A stretch of DNA of 64,000 nucleotides from positions 16,057 through 80,056 of the forward strand of contig CALARR010000234.1 of the NCBI GenBank assembly GCA_937889015.1, written 5' to 3'. The notes under the pieces are model-generated. The model did not search any database. It saw only the letters and a list, made by a program, of their open reading frames with translations, and was not told the origin of the DNA. Made by a program: the position numbers and the translations under genes. Below are positions 52,634-61,798 of this stretch, piece by piece (position 1 is the first letter of the stretch; every line of letters starts with the position of its first letter). This DNA comes from an uncultured Planctomycetales bacterium. GTDB lineage: Bacteria; Planctomycetota; Planctomycetia; Pirellulales; Thermoguttaceae.

Positions 52634-53132
52634 CGCGCGGCGCCGCGGCCCGATGCGGGCCCCGTGCGGCGGGGAACCCGTGGCGATTCCGCGATCGGTT
52701 CCAGTTGCACTATTGCCCCTCAGATAGATAATGCAACGGGGGCGACCAGCGGGAGCCCGGTTTCGCGGTACAAACGCCAAACGCCACCCTCGTGTTGCAT
52801 TCCTTTTCTGAAGATCACTAGACGTTCTTGGCCACAATGCGAGTCACCGACATCCCCTTCAATGCGTTCTTGAGAATCGAAGAGGCGCCGGCGGGGTCCT
52901 CGTTCTTGCTGCAATTGCGGCCTTCTGAAGCGAAGAATCTGAGCCGCCAAACGCAACGCCCCCGGAACCAACGAGATCCTTCGCTGCGGTCAGGATGACC
53001 ATGATTCGGCGCGGCCTGCAAGCCACGCCTTGGCAGTTCTCCCGAGGCTGCCCTGCCGTCTCGGCTTAGGCATGCGCGCGGCAAGCGGGCCCACGCCGAG
53101 CGTGGGCTTGGCGTGGCACCCAGCAGGCCGGG
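52634..53132. other. Intergenic region with repeat-like motifs
   Basis: The 499 bp contain no recognisable gene. AGATCCTTCGCTGCGGTCAG (from 52974) and AGCGAAGAATCTGAG (from 52929) are of the type of short repeats scattered in many bacterial genomes. No copy within this window confirms that. Confidence 0.35.
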
Positions 53133-54509
53133 TTACTGATTTTCCGGCTTGGCCTCGGGTTGAGCGGCAGCGGGTTGGGCGTCGGCGGCCGGTTCTTCCT
53201 TGGCGGCGGGCTTGGGCTTGGCGGCAGGCCTGCGGTCGGCGCCGTGCTGCAAGGGCGTGGCCTGACCGACTTCGTGCAAGCACTGGATGAGCCCGGTTTC
53301 GCTGGCCAAGTAGATGCGGTCGGTCTGCAGGTTCTGCAGGCGGAAGGGATGGGCGACGATGGACATGGTATCCAAGCGCTGCCCGGTCTTGCGGTCGAGG
53401 ATCAGAAGGTTCTGCAGCCGGTCGACGGCATAGAGGCGATCCTGGCTGGCGCTGAGGAGTTTGGTGACGTTGGGGGTGCGCCACTGGAGGGCGCCGGTCT
53501 GCGCGTCGAGGCAGAACATGCCGCCGAACATCGTAGCCACGTAGACCTTGTCGTCGACCACGGCGGCCGACTCATCGACTTGTTCGGCAGTCGAGAAGCG
53601 CCACAGGTATTGGCCGGTCTTCTCCTGGATGGCGTGTACGATCCCATCGTGAGAGACGCCGTAGATGATGCCCGAGTCGCCGGCGACGCTTGGATCGGGG
53701 GGCAAGTAGGCGGGGCGGCCGACGACTTCGCGAGTGGTTTTGAGCCGATAGCGGAGCGTGAATTCGACGTTCAGGCGGTCGAGCTTGGCCACCATCAGAT
53801 AGCCCAACTCGGTCGGCCAGACAAGAAGGTCTTCGTCTTCGGTCTGGCGTGTGACGAGCGGCTGGACCAGCGAACGACCATTGGAGTAGCAGCTCAAGGG
53901 GGGCGCCGGTCTCTGCACCAGACGCAGGTCTTCGCGCGAGGGAGGGGCCGGGGGCTCTTGGCCTTCGACGGGTTTGGCGCGCGCGCTGCCGTTGGAGGCG
54001 GACTCGGTCGCATACTTGATGGGATAGGCGATCACCATGCCGTTGACGAGGGTCACGTACACACTGCGTTCGCTGAGGGCGGCGCCGGCGCCTACGGCTC
54101 CGTCCACGAGCCGCTCCCAGAGCACGTCCCCGGTCCAACGGTTGAGCAAGTAGAGACGCGAGCCATTGACCACGGCCACGAGGTTTCCGCCGACGTCGGG
54201 GTCCAGGCTGGGGTGCTTGGGATTGCCGATCTGCTTGGCCGAATCCCATATCGGTCGGCCGGTCTCGGCGTCATAGGCGCACAGGCCACCGCGGTCGGTC
54301 TGGGCCACGAGCATGCCTTCATAAAGGACCAAGGACTTCAGCTTAGAGCGCAATCCGATGGCCTCGAACTGGGCCATCCAGGCGCGTGTCAGGCCATGGG
54401 CCTGGGCCTGGGCTTGGGGGATGATCTGGCCGCGCGTGTCGGCCCAGCTCGACCCGACCACGGAGAGACTACCAGCCAGCGCAAGACTCAAGACGAGACC
54501 GCGGGTCAT
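53133..54509 (-). CDS. Secreted PQQ-type beta-propeller protein
   Basis: The 458-residue protein has a signal peptide (LVLSLALAGSLSVVGSSWA) and WD/PQQ-like blades (LCAYDAETGRPIWD, LYLLNRWTGDVLWERL, IHAIQEKTGQYLWRF, FCLDAQTGALQWRT). The tail of about 50 residues is rich in Ala, Pro and Lys. GAGG precedes the ATG. Such propellers serve as scaffolds or outer-membrane assembly proteins in other bacteria; no catalytic role can be read. Confidence 0.8.
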   Translation of the reverse strand: MTRGLVLSLALAGSLSVVGSSWADTRGQIIPQAQAQAHGLTRAWMAQFEAIGLRSKLKSLVLYEGMLVAQTDRGGLCAYDAETGRPIWDSAKQIGNPKHPSLDPDVGGNLVAVVNGSRLYLLNRWTGDVLWERLVDGAVGAGAALSERSVYVTLVNGMVIAYPIKYATESASNGSARAKPVEGQEPPAPPSREDLRLVQRPAPPLSCYSNGRSLVQPLVTRQTEDEDLLVWPTELGYLMVAKLDRLNVEFTLRYRLKTTREVVGRPAYLPPDPSVAGDSGIIYGVSHDGIVHAIQEKTGQYLWRFSTAEQVDESAAVVDDKVYVATMFGGMFCLDAQTGALQWRTPNVTKLLSASQDRLYAVDRLQNLLILDRKTGQRLDTMSIVAHPFRLQNLQTDRIYLASETGLIQCLHEVGQATPLQHGADRRPAAKPKPAAKEEPAADAQPAAAQPEAKPENQ

Positions 54510-55034
54510 GCGAGATCCTCAAGTAGGGAGAACGACAAGGTCACCTCACAGGCCGAGTGCCCGAGAGGTGCGGATATTTTCATCATAATTCACCCAAATC
54601 CCCTACGCTACGCAAAAACGCCCCTCCCGAAGGCCGGAAGTTGGTCCTGGGATGAGTAGCCAAGGGCCGCGCGACGGGCGCAGGCGGTAGCAACACGCAA
54701 CGCGGCAGGGGGTTGAGCGGCCAGAGTCGGGGCGCCGGTTCATGTGCGTAACGTATTGTTTGAGTAGCACTTACAACGACACCTTGTTCACGCGGCCAGA
54801 GCACCTCCAATGTCTGGGTTGTTGCATCCGTTTGGGGGAGTTGAGGAAGCGGGCCGTTGGCCCTGCAGTCCTCGGGCTGGACGATTGGCGATGGACGCCG
54901 GCCGACAGGTGCCTGTTGCTGGACCGGTGTGACGAAGCTGGAGCTTCGTCACAAGTGGGGAAAAAGTTCTGAGCAGTCCAGGGCGTCAGAGAGCGAATCC
55001 CAGAGGGCCTGGAGGCCAGGCGGAATCCGCGCGT
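54510..55034. other. 525-bp intergenic region
   Basis: No recognisable gene. The only structure is the perfect hairpin at 54928-54953. Confidence 0.4.
54928..54953. repeat. Perfect 11-bp-stem hairpin
   Basis: TGTGACGAAGC and GCTTCGTCACA flank a TGGA loop. No T-run follows on either strand, so it is more like a palindromic repeat than a terminator. It lies 82 bp downstream of the DUF190 gene. Confidence 0.6.
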
Positions 55035-55379
55035 TCAGGGCTTTTGCGGATCCGGCAGATAGCGTAGGGCCTGGACATCGGTGAGGGTCACGAGTCCTTC
55101 GCCGATCATGGGTTCGAGGGCCGGCAGGAGTGGCGTGATGCGTTCCTCGATGTCGACGATCTCGACGCGGACGGGCAGGTTCTGGCTGAGTTCCAAGAGG
55201 CGGCTGGTGTGCAGGTGGCCGCTGCTGCCGTAGCCCTCGGCACAGCGGACGACGGTCACCCCGGCGACTCCCCGCTCCTGGCAGAGTTGCACGATGGCCG
55301 TATAGAGCGCCTGGCCATGATACTGATCGGTGCTATTGATGTAGATGGTCAGCAGCTTTGCCGCGCTCTGGATCTTCAT
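55035..55379 (-). CDS. DUF190 protein of the fluoride-export operon
   Basis: The 114-residue protein is a typical DUF190 member: LLTIYINSTDQYHGQALYTA, GVAGVTVVRCAEGYGSSGHL and PVRVEIVDIEERI. It has a PII-like ferredoxin fold and is usually encoded next to crcB. AGGAA precedes the ATG at 55379. The crcB gene ends 85 bp upstream on the same strand. A role in tuning fluoride export is inferred from this link. Confidence 0.88.
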   Translation of the reverse strand: MKIQSAAKLLTIYINSTDQYHGQALYTAIVQLCQERGVAGVTVVRCAEGYGSSGHLHTSRLLELSQNLPVRVEIVDIEERITPLLPALEPMIGEGLVTLTDVQALRYLPDPQKP

Positions 55380-55464
55380 GGCTTGCCGTTCCTGTCGAGT
55401 CCTGTTGGGCCGCTGAGCCTGTGGCGGGCGTACTTGGATGAGCCCGCGTTGAGATCTCGGTTCG

Positions 55465-55875
55465 TCAGTAGCGTCTGGGGAAGAGGCCATTGACCAGGGC
55501 CACGGCGAGGAGGATGCCGACGAAGCCGGCCGCCACGCTTCCGAGGACATTGGCCAGGGCCCAGGCGTAGCTTCCATCACGGATGAGCTTGAACGTTTCC
55601 CACTCGAAGGTCGAGAAGGTCGTATAGCCGCCGCAGAATCCGGTGCCGATGAACAGATACCAGTCCTGGCGCGCCGGCGGCAGGCGTTCGAGGACCAGGA
55701 CGGCGGCCAGCGCGAGGATGAAGGATCCGGTGACATTCACCACGAAGGTTCCCCAGGGCAGCCCGCGCGCCCAGGGTTGCTCGTTGAACCACTTGCCGAC
55801 CGCGTAGCGGGCAATGGTGCCGGCCGCGCCGCCTGCGCCCAAGACGATCAATTTGCTGGTGATCTCCGCGTACAC
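55465..55875 (-). CDS. crcB: Fluoride channel CrcB/Fluc
   Basis: The 136-residue protein has four hydrophobic helices with the Fluc signatures GTFVVNVTGSF (conserved N in the pore) and GFCGGYTTFSTFEWE (polar track and phenylalanines). It forms a double-barrelled dimer that lets fluoride leave the cell. A GTG at 55875 behind GGAGG is the likely start; upstream in-frame codons have no ribosome-binding site. It follows the kinase-like gene by 25 bp. Confidence 0.9.
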   Translation of the reverse strand: MYAEITSKLIVLGAGGAAGTIARYAVGKWFNEQPWARGLPWGTFVVNVTGSFILALAAVLVLERLPPARQDWYLFIGTGFCGGYTTFSTFEWETFKLIRDGSYAWALANVLGSVAAGFVGILLAVALVNGLFPRRY

Positions 55876-55900
55876 CCGGTTGCTCCTCCGTACAAGCCGA

Positions 55901-57127
55901 TCAGGCACATCCGTCTTGCGGCGTGGTTCGAGGCGCAGGGTCGGGCGCCGCGAGGGCCGACGATGCGGATTTCCAGAAGCGTTCGGCGGTCTGGGCCACG
56001 AGTTCCACGGCCGTGGGGCCCAGGCGGCCACTGTTGACGGTGAGATGATACTCCAAGGGGCTGGACCAATCGACGCCAAAATAGCTGGCATAGAAGGCCT
56101 GGCGGCGTGCATCGCTGCGTGCGATGAGCCTGCGCGCCGGGTCTTCGCGAAGCCAGCGGTGTTCCATCACGCGCCGCACGCGCTGGGCCATGGCGGCGAC
56201 GAGGTGGACGTGGATTGCTCGAGGATGCTCGCGAAGGAACTGGCTTCCGCCGCGGCCGACCAACAGCGCGTTGCCGCGCTGGGCCAGATCGTGCATCAAC
56301 TGTTCCAGGGCCAGGAAGTAGCGTTGCCGGAGACTGCCCGGCCGGAGCCGCTCGAAGATGCCGGCCGACTGTTCGTCGATCTTTTCCAATTCGCCTTCGG
56401 CCACGCCCAGATGGACGGCTTCCTGCTCCAGCAGTTCGCGATCGAACACGGCCAGTCCCAAGCGTTCGGCCAGGGTGGGCGCGAAGCCGCGCTCGCCGGC
56501 TCCAAGTTCGCGCGAGAGGGTGAGCACGCGTTGGTCGTTTGCTGGCGGGCGCGGTTCGCTGGGCGTTTCGTCGCGCGCGATGGCGGCCAGCACGTGGGCC
56601 AACTGCGGCGGCGGCAAGCGGCTGGAATTGGCGATCAGATCGTATTGGGCGAGCTGGCTTGCCGCCGCACCGAAGAAGTAGCGCGTGAACTGTTCGCGCG
56701 CGCGGTCCATCTCGACGCAGCGCGCCAAGGCCTGTTCTTCGGACAAGGCTTCCAGTTCGGCGATGCGTTGGGCGCGCCATCCCCGGGGCGCCACCAGGCG
56801 CACGTGCAGGGCCTGCGGCGCATCGCCGAGGAGGTGCCGAGCGCCGCGGCCGACCAGGATCACCTTGCCGCGCTGGGCAGCACGCTGCACGGCCTCGCGC
56901 AGACCGTGCAGATACTGTTGGTGGGGCGGGTGGCGGCGGAGGCGGTCCGCCACCGGCACGGCCTGCTCGTCGAGCCGCTCCAGATCGGCGTCGGGCACGT
57001 GCTCCACCGCGGCGGCCTCGTGCAGCAACTGGCGGTCGAGCAACTCCCAGCCCAAGCGTTCCGCCAGGCAGCGGCCCAGCTCGCCGCCTCCGGCGCCGTA
57101 CTCGCGGGCGATGGTGATGATCTGCAT
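55901..57127 (-). CDS. Tandem cytidylate-kinase-like protein
   Basis: The 408-residue protein consists of two homologous cytidylate-kinase-like halves. The first starts ITIAREYGAGGGELGRCLAE and the second VLTLSRELGAGERGFAPTLA (about residue 205); each later has a GRGGSQFL or GRGARHLL segment. Both lack a classical GxxGxGKS loop, instead having the GAGG or GAGE form typical of the family. Its substrate is unknown. AGGACC precedes the ATG. It heads the operon with crcB and DUF190. Confidence 0.82.
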   Translation of the reverse strand: MQIITIAREYGAGGGELGRCLAERLGWELLDRQLLHEAAAVEHVPDADLERLDEQAVPVADRLRRHPPHQQYLHGLREAVQRAAQRGKVILVGRGARHLLGDAPQALHVRLVAPRGWRAQRIAELEALSEEQALARCVEMDRAREQFTRYFFGAAASQLAQYDLIANSSRLPPPQLAHVLAAIARDETPSEPRPPANDQRVLTLSRELGAGERGFAPTLAERLGLAVFDRELLEQEAVHLGVAEGELEKIDEQSAGIFERLRPGSLRQRYFLALEQLMHDLAQRGNALLVGRGGSQFLREHPRAIHVHLVAAMAQRVRRVMEHRWLREDPARRLIARSDARRQAFYASYFGVDWSSPLEYHLTVNSGRLGPTAVELVAQTAERFWKSASSALAAPDPAPRTTPQDGCA

Positions 57128-57268
57128 GGTACGGTCCTGGGACCAAGGACTCGTCGCGGGACCGGCGGCCGTTCAGGGCGAGCGTTGTCTTCTTGCCCGA
57201 GACGCAAGAGCATCCGGCTGTATTGTATTCGGGGGGGCGCGGCTGTCAACGAAGAGGAGGAGTTGGCG

Positions 57269-57298
57269 CTGACGTCCACCCGATGGGCCGGGTATACT
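57269..57298 (+). promoter_or_regulatory. Possible promoter of the DUF3365 sensor gene
   Basis: CTGACG (57269-57274) and TATACT (57293-57298) are 18 bp apart and 40 bp before the start codon at 57338. The match to the sigma-70 consensus is fair only. Confidence 0.4.
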
Positions 57299-57337
57299 TG
57301 TGTGGCCGAGTGTCCCAGAGTGCAGGAGTGAACCAGG

Positions 57338-58666
57338 ATGAGCAGCGCGGAATCCGCCCGGTTGGCACCGATTCGATTGCGGCGTTACACGTGGGCCCTG
57401 GCCGTGTGTTGGACGGCAACGATCGGCGTCACGCTGATGTGGGAGCTTCGGGACGAACAGAACCAGGCGGTGAGTATCGCGCTGAGCGCGGCGCGCGGGG
57501 CGTGGGAGCGCGAAGCGGCCGTGCGGCGTTGGGACGCGGCCCAGGGAGGCGTGTACATCCCGCTCAGCGAGACGACCCTGCCCGATCCGCACCTCGCGCA
57601 GCTTCCGGAGCGCGACATCACGACCCCCTCGGGCCGGAAGTTGACGCTCTTGAACCCGGCGGCGATCATCCGCAGCATCCAACAGGCGACGCAAAAGGAC
57701 GTTGGGAACCGGTCCCCGAGCCTGTCGGCAGCTCAGTCCGGCCGGGCCGTCCGGCCTGGCGCGGGCGGTTCTGGGATTGGTTCCAAGGTTCGCGGGCACA
57801 TCACGAGCCTTCGGCCGCTGGATGCGCGGAATGCGCCGGACGCGTGGGAGAAGGCAGCGCTGGAAGCATGCGAAGCCGGAGAAGAGGAGGTGCATGCCCT
57901 GCTGACGATGGACGGCGATCGATACCTGCGCCTGATGCGTCCCTTGATGATCGAAGAATCCTGTTTGAAGTGCCATGTGGAGCAAGGGTACAAGCTGGGC
58001 GAAATCCGCGGAGGCATCAGCGTGTCGGTGCCGATTGCGCTGGTCTGGCCCGCCCAGCTTCAGGAGATCCTGCATCGGATCATGGGGTACGGAGGGATGT
58101 GGCTTCTGGGGCTAACGGGCATTTTCACCCTTTCGCGTCAACTGCGGCGGCAGGTGGAATACCGCTACCAGGCCGAGCGCAAGCTGCAGGAGACCAACGC
58201 GATGCTGGAACAGCGCGTGGCCCAGCGCACGGCCGAACTGGCCACGGTCAATAAGGAGTTGGAGAACGAGATCGCCGAGCGCAAGCATGCGGAACAATGG
58301 CTGCTGGAGAGCGAGCAGCGGTTTCGCGGCTATTTCGAGCAGGGACTGGTGGGGATGGCGATCCTGTCTGCGAACCAGGAGTGGGTCGAGGTCAACCCAC
58401 GGTTGTGCCGACTGCTGGGCCACAGCGAAGAGGAGTTGATCGGGAAAGTGTGGACGGAACTGACCCACGCAGAGGACCGCGCCGCCGAGGAGGCGCATGT
58501 GCAGCGACTGCTGGCTGGAGGGGCCGCAGGAGAACCGCTGGAGATGCGTTTGCTGCGCAAGAACGGCCAGGTGCTGCGTGCGCGCGTGACCATGCAGTGT
58601 ATGAGGAAGGAAGACGGAAAGGTGGACAGTATCCTGGTGCTGGTGCATGAGGGCGACCGCCGTTGA
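57338..58666 (+). CDS. DUF3365 (Tll0287-like) heme-type sensor with PAS domain and an in-frame palindromic insert
   Basis: The 442-residue protein has a membrane segment (about 18-34), a periplasmic DUF3365 domain with the heme-type motif CLKCH (209-213) followed by EQGYKLGEIRGGISVSVP, a second membrane segment (about 240-260), a coiled coil and a PAS domain (about 305-430). It ends after PAS without kinase or cyclase, so a separate output partner is needed. Residues 124-150 are encoded by an 81-bp palindromic element inserted just before VRGHITSLRP, a conserved DUF3365 segment. The insert keeps the frame. Confidence 0.88.
   Translation: MSSAESARLAPIRLRRYTWALAVCWTATIGVTLMWELRDEQNQAVSIALSAARGAWEREAAVRRWDAAQGGVYIPLSETTLPDPHLAQLPERDITTPSGRKLTLLNPAAIIRSIQQATQKDVGNRSPSLSAAQSGRAVRPGAGGSGIGSKVRGHITSLRPLDARNAPDAWEKAALEACEAGEEEVHALLTMDGDRYLRLMRPLMIEESCLKCHVEQGYKLGEIRGGISVSVPIALVWPAQLQEILHRIMGYGGMWLLGLTGIFTLSRQLRRQVEYRYQAERKLQETNAMLEQRVAQRTAELATVNKELENEIAERKHAEQWLLESEQRFRGYFEQGLVGMAILSANQEWVEVNPRLCRLLGHSEEELIGKVWTELTHAEDRAAEEAHVQRLLAGGAAGEPLEMRLLRKNGQVLRARVTMQCMRKEDGKVDSILVLVHEGDRR
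57707..57787. repeat. Palindromic element, family 1, copy C inside a coding sequence
   Basis: Exactly 81 bp (27 codons) separate the DVG and VRGHITSL codons of the DUF3365 gene. The segment begins AACCGGTCCC and ends GGGATTGGTTCCAAG, which form inverted ends, and its centre CCTGTCGGCAGCTCAGTCCG matches the intergenic copies. The frame is open through it. Confidence 0.85.
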
Positions 58667-58706
58667 TTGCGATTCGGTCCGTATTCCCGTCAGTGAAAGG
58701 AGCATC

Positions 58707-59780
58707 ATGAGTCAAGAACCAGAACGATCTTCGCGCCGTCAGCGGCGCACGTTTCTCAAGACGACCTCCGCCGCCGCGGCGGGCGTGCTGGTCTCGCCGC
58801 TGGGCCTGCCGTGGGCCCTGGGCGCCACGCCGTCCGGAGCGCGGCTCCGGATCGGCCTGGTGTCGGCAGCCAGCTATGGCTACATGGAGGCGCCGCGCGC
58901 TGCGGGCTCGAACCATGGCACAGCCTTTGCCACGGCCTGCAACGGCTACGACGAGGCCAAGCGGAAGCAGTTCGAGGGGACCTTTGTCGCGGCCAAGAAG
59001 CGCGTGGAAGGGGCGCAGGTGGTCAAGATCTGGGACCCGGTGAAGGCCGCGGCGGAACGGCTGGCCGACGTGTGCGGCATTCCCACCGTGTGCGACAGCC
59101 CCGACCAATGCGCCGAGGGCGTGGATGCGGTGGCGATCGTGGACGACGGCTCCGGCGCCCAATGGAAATACGCGATGGCGCCGCTGCGCAAGGGCGTGCC
59201 GACCTTCTGCGACAAACCGCTGGCCATGACCGCGAGGGAGGCGAAACAGGTGGCCGCTGTGGCGCGTCAGACGGGCACGCCCTTCATGTCGGCCAGCGCC
59301 TTGCGGTTTGTGCCCGACGTGCTGGCGCTGGCCAAGGAGGCGCCGACGCTGGGGGAGATCCACCTGGCGACCACGATCTGCGCCAACGAGCTGGTGTACT
59401 ACGGGATCCACGCCCTGGAGATGGCCTACGCGGTGCTAGGACGAGGCGCGGTCTCGTGCCGGAACGTGGGCCAACCGGGACGGAACGTGGTGCGCGTGCG
59501 GTTCGAGAATGGGCGCGATCTGGTGCTGATGGTGGCCGAGCGCGAGTGGATGCGTGCCGGCTACCAGTTGAACCTGTATGGAAGCAAGGGCTGGCGCTCG
59601 CTGACGCCGCAACTGGCCGATCTCTACTGGTACCTGTTGGAGAGGTTCCTGGAACTGGTCCGCACGAAGCAAGAGAGCGTGCCGATCGAGGAGGAGGTCG
59701 AGGTGATCGCCGTGCTGGAGGCCGGCAAACGGTCGCTGGCCGAAGACCGCGAGGTGACGATCGCCGAAGTGCTGCGGTGA
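58707..59780 (+). CDS. Tat-exported Gfo/Idh/MocA-family oxidoreductase
   Basis: The 357-residue protein has a twin-arginine signal (RRQRRTFLKTTSAAAAG) and AAAGGAG before the ATG at 58707. The Rossmann part is present but its first loop is unusual (RIGLVSAASYGYMEAP). VPTFCDKPLAMTAREAKQVA is the family's EKP-type motif with D-K in place of E-K. Such exported members act on sugars or related compounds in the periplasm of planctomycetes. It follows the DUF3365 gene by 40 bp. Confidence 0.82.
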   Translation: MSQEPERSSRRQRRTFLKTTSAAAAGVLVSPLGLPWALGATPSGARLRIGLVSAASYGYMEAPRAAGSNHGTAFATACNGYDEAKRKQFEGTFVAAKKRVEGAQVVKIWDPVKAAAERLADVCGIPTVCDSPDQCAEGVDAVAIVDDGSGAQWKYAMAPLRKGVPTFCDKPLAMTAREAKQVAAVARQTGTPFMSASALRFVPDVLALAKEAPTLGEIHLATTICANELVYYGIHALEMAYAVLGRGAVSCRNVGQPGRNVVRVRFENGRDLVLMVAEREWMRAGYQLNLYGSKGWRSLTPQLADLYWYLLERFLELVRTKQESVPIEEEVEVIAVLEAGKRSLAEDREVTIAEVLR

Positions 59781-59789
59781 GGCCGGGCT

Positions 59790-59860
59790 CAGAGCCGGTC
59801 CGAAAACCTGTCGGCGGTTCGGTCCTGCAGGGCCGGCCGAGGTTCTGGGATAGCGCCCTA
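59790..59860. repeat. Palindromic element, family 1, intergenic copy D
   Basis: The left arm CAGAGCCGGTCCGAAAACC and the centre CTGTCGGCGGTTCGGTCCTG match the family. The right end is shortened and diverged (GGTTCTGGGATAGCGCCC). It starts 10 bp after the stop of the oxidoreductase gene, in a 311-bp gap with no other feature. Confidence 0.75.
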
Positions 59861-60091
59861 TTCGAGGTGCCATCGACGGCCGCAAAGGCCGCCGGGGCGC
59901 CCCGCCGCCCCCCCCGGCCGGGCCACACCCCCGTTCGCCATGGTCCGAATTGCAGGGACCCGGTACAATCCAGTGCCACGGTCGGGACGGGGTCGCACGG
60001 GGAGGCGACTGTCCCGCCGTCATCTTGGACGTGCGGCTGGTTGTGCGATCCACGATCGAACTCAGTTGGACCTGGTTCAGAATCGAGTAGC

Positions 60092-61492
60092 ATGTTTCGC
60101 CACGCCCTGTGCGTCTTTCCTTATCGACACACACGAAGCTCGATCCTCTCGTTCCCGCCGCTGGGCTTGGAGTACGTGGCCGCCGCGTTGCGTCCTTACG
60201 CCGAGCGGATTGAAGTGGTGAACTTCTGGCAGGAGCCCGAGCCGAGCACGCAGCGGTTCCTGCGGCCCGAGACCGACGTGGTGTGCTACTCCATCAATTG
60301 GCGCTCGCATCTGGAATCGATCCGCGCGGACATCAATGCGCTTCCGGCGGGGGTATTGACGATTCTGGGTGGGCGCACGGCGACCGAGGATCCGCGCGGC
60401 TGGCTGGACGCGTGTCCCAACGTGGATGCGGTGGTGTGCGGGGACGGCGAGGTGGCGATTACGGAGATTGCCGCGGGCCGTCCTTTTTCGGAGATCGCCG
60501 GTTTGGTGTACCGGGGGCCCGACGGCCAGTTGCTGTTCAACCCGCCGCGGGCCAACATGCCGCTGGATGAGAACCTGATCCCGGCGCGCGACTTGCGCCG
60601 CCACGCCTACTACATGTCGAGCAAAGGCGCGAGCACGGGGATCAAGGTGGACATGGTGGCCGGCTCGCGCGGCTGTCCGTTCCATTGCCGGTTCTGCAAC
60701 TTCTCGATCAATCCCTGGGGCGTGAAGCGGTGTTGGACGGCGCGCTCGCCCGAGTCGATCGTGCGCGAGTTGGAGCAGATGGAGGCCGACATCGTGCTGT
60801 TCGTGGACGACGTGTTCACGTATCAGCCCGACCGCGTGGCCGAGATCTGCGACCTGCTGATCGCGCGCAAGGTGCGCAAGCACTACATCGTCAATGCGCG
60901 TGTGGAGATCGCCAAGCGTCCGGACGTGTTGGCGAAGATGGAGCAGGCGGGGTTCATCGCCCTGCTGGTGGGCGTAGAGTCGACGCAGGACGCGACGCTC
61001 AAGGCGATGGGCAAGGGGTTCACGACCGAGCAGCTCCGCCAGTACTTCGAGGTGCTGCGCAAGTCGAAGATACTGATCAACGCCTATTTCATCGTGGGGA
61101 ACATCGGCGAGACGGAAGAGCAGATGCTGGCCATCGCCCCCTTTGCTCGCTCGTTGGGGATCGACCTGATCCACGTGTCGCGATTGCGCAACGAGCCGTA
61201 CTCGGGCCTGGCTGAGCTGGTCGCGCAGACGCCCGGCTACCACATCGACGGCGCCGGGTTCGTGTACAGCGACGCCTATTCGGCCGAGCACATTGCGAAT
61301 CTGCGCAAGCGGATCGACCTGAAGTTCCACACGCCGCTGCAGGTGGCGCACGTGGTGCTGAAGCTGGCACGGCTCTTGAATTGGCGCGTGAAGGCCCGGG
61401 CGCTGGTGACGATTCCCATCTTCCTGGTGCGGCTGATCGCCGGCCAGATCGTGCACCGAGTGCGCAAGCGGCTGGGCCGGCCGGTGCATTGA
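60092..61492 (+). CDS. B12-binding-type radical SAM protein
   Basis: The 466-residue protein starts at the ATG at 60092. An N-terminal cobalamin-binding-like domain (LSFPPLGLEYVAAALRPY, TILGGRTATEDPR, VCGDGEVAITEIA) precedes the radical SAM core with CPFHCRFC (CxxxCxxC) and SRGCPF. The last 120 residues are basic with a hydrophobic stretch (LVTIPIFLVRLIAGQIV). The family modifies lipids, tetrapyrroles or peptides; the target is unknown here. Confidence 0.86.
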   Translation: MFRHALCVFPYRHTRSSILSFPPLGLEYVAAALRPYAERIEVVNFWQEPEPSTQRFLRPETDVVCYSINWRSHLESIRADINALPAGVLTILGGRTATEDPRGWLDACPNVDAVVCGDGEVAITEIAAGRPFSEIAGLVYRGPDGQLLFNPPRANMPLDENLIPARDLRRHAYYMSSKGASTGIKVDMVAGSRGCPFHCRFCNFSINPWGVKRCWTARSPESIVRELEQMEADIVLFVDDVFTYQPDRVAEICDLLIARKVRKHYIVNARVEIAKRPDVLAKMEQAGFIALLVGVESTQDATLKAMGKGFTTEQLRQYFEVLRKSKILINAYFIVGNIGETEEQMLAIAPFARSLGIDLIHVSRLRNEPYSGLAELVAQTPGYHIDGAGFVYSDAYSAEHIANLRKRIDLKFHTPLQVAHVVLKLARLLNWRVKARALVTIPIFLVRLIAGQIVHRVRKRLGRPVH

Positions 61493-61798
61493 GCGGCGCC
61501 GCGCGGAAGGCTGGGCGAGGGGCGCAACGCACGGCCCAGCGATGCGCGCTGGAGTCCACGTTTGGTCCGCGTGGCCGCGCGAAGCACGCCGCGGGCATGA
61601 AGGCGATCGACACGAACTCTGAACCCTTTGCGAGCGTCCCACTGGATTGGCTTTAGGCTCGCCGCATAGGGGAAATGTTGGCTGATGTCGAACGTCGACT
61701 TGCCCCCACTCAACCCCTTGACAGGCTCACTTCGGTAGCTAGGCTAGGCCTGTTGGGGTGCGCCACTATGGGGCTCTATCAGCCAGAGGGAGCTGAAC
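61493..61798. other. 306-bp intergenic region, nothing recognised
   Basis: No gene, hairpin with a T-run or known repeat found. It should contain the promoter of the PEP-CTERM gene. Confidence 0.35.

Noticed and set aside
55876..57337. Fluoride riboswitch upstream of the crcB operon
   Set aside because: Neither the short gap before crcB nor the region upstream of the kinase-like gene shows the conserved pseudoknot sequence.
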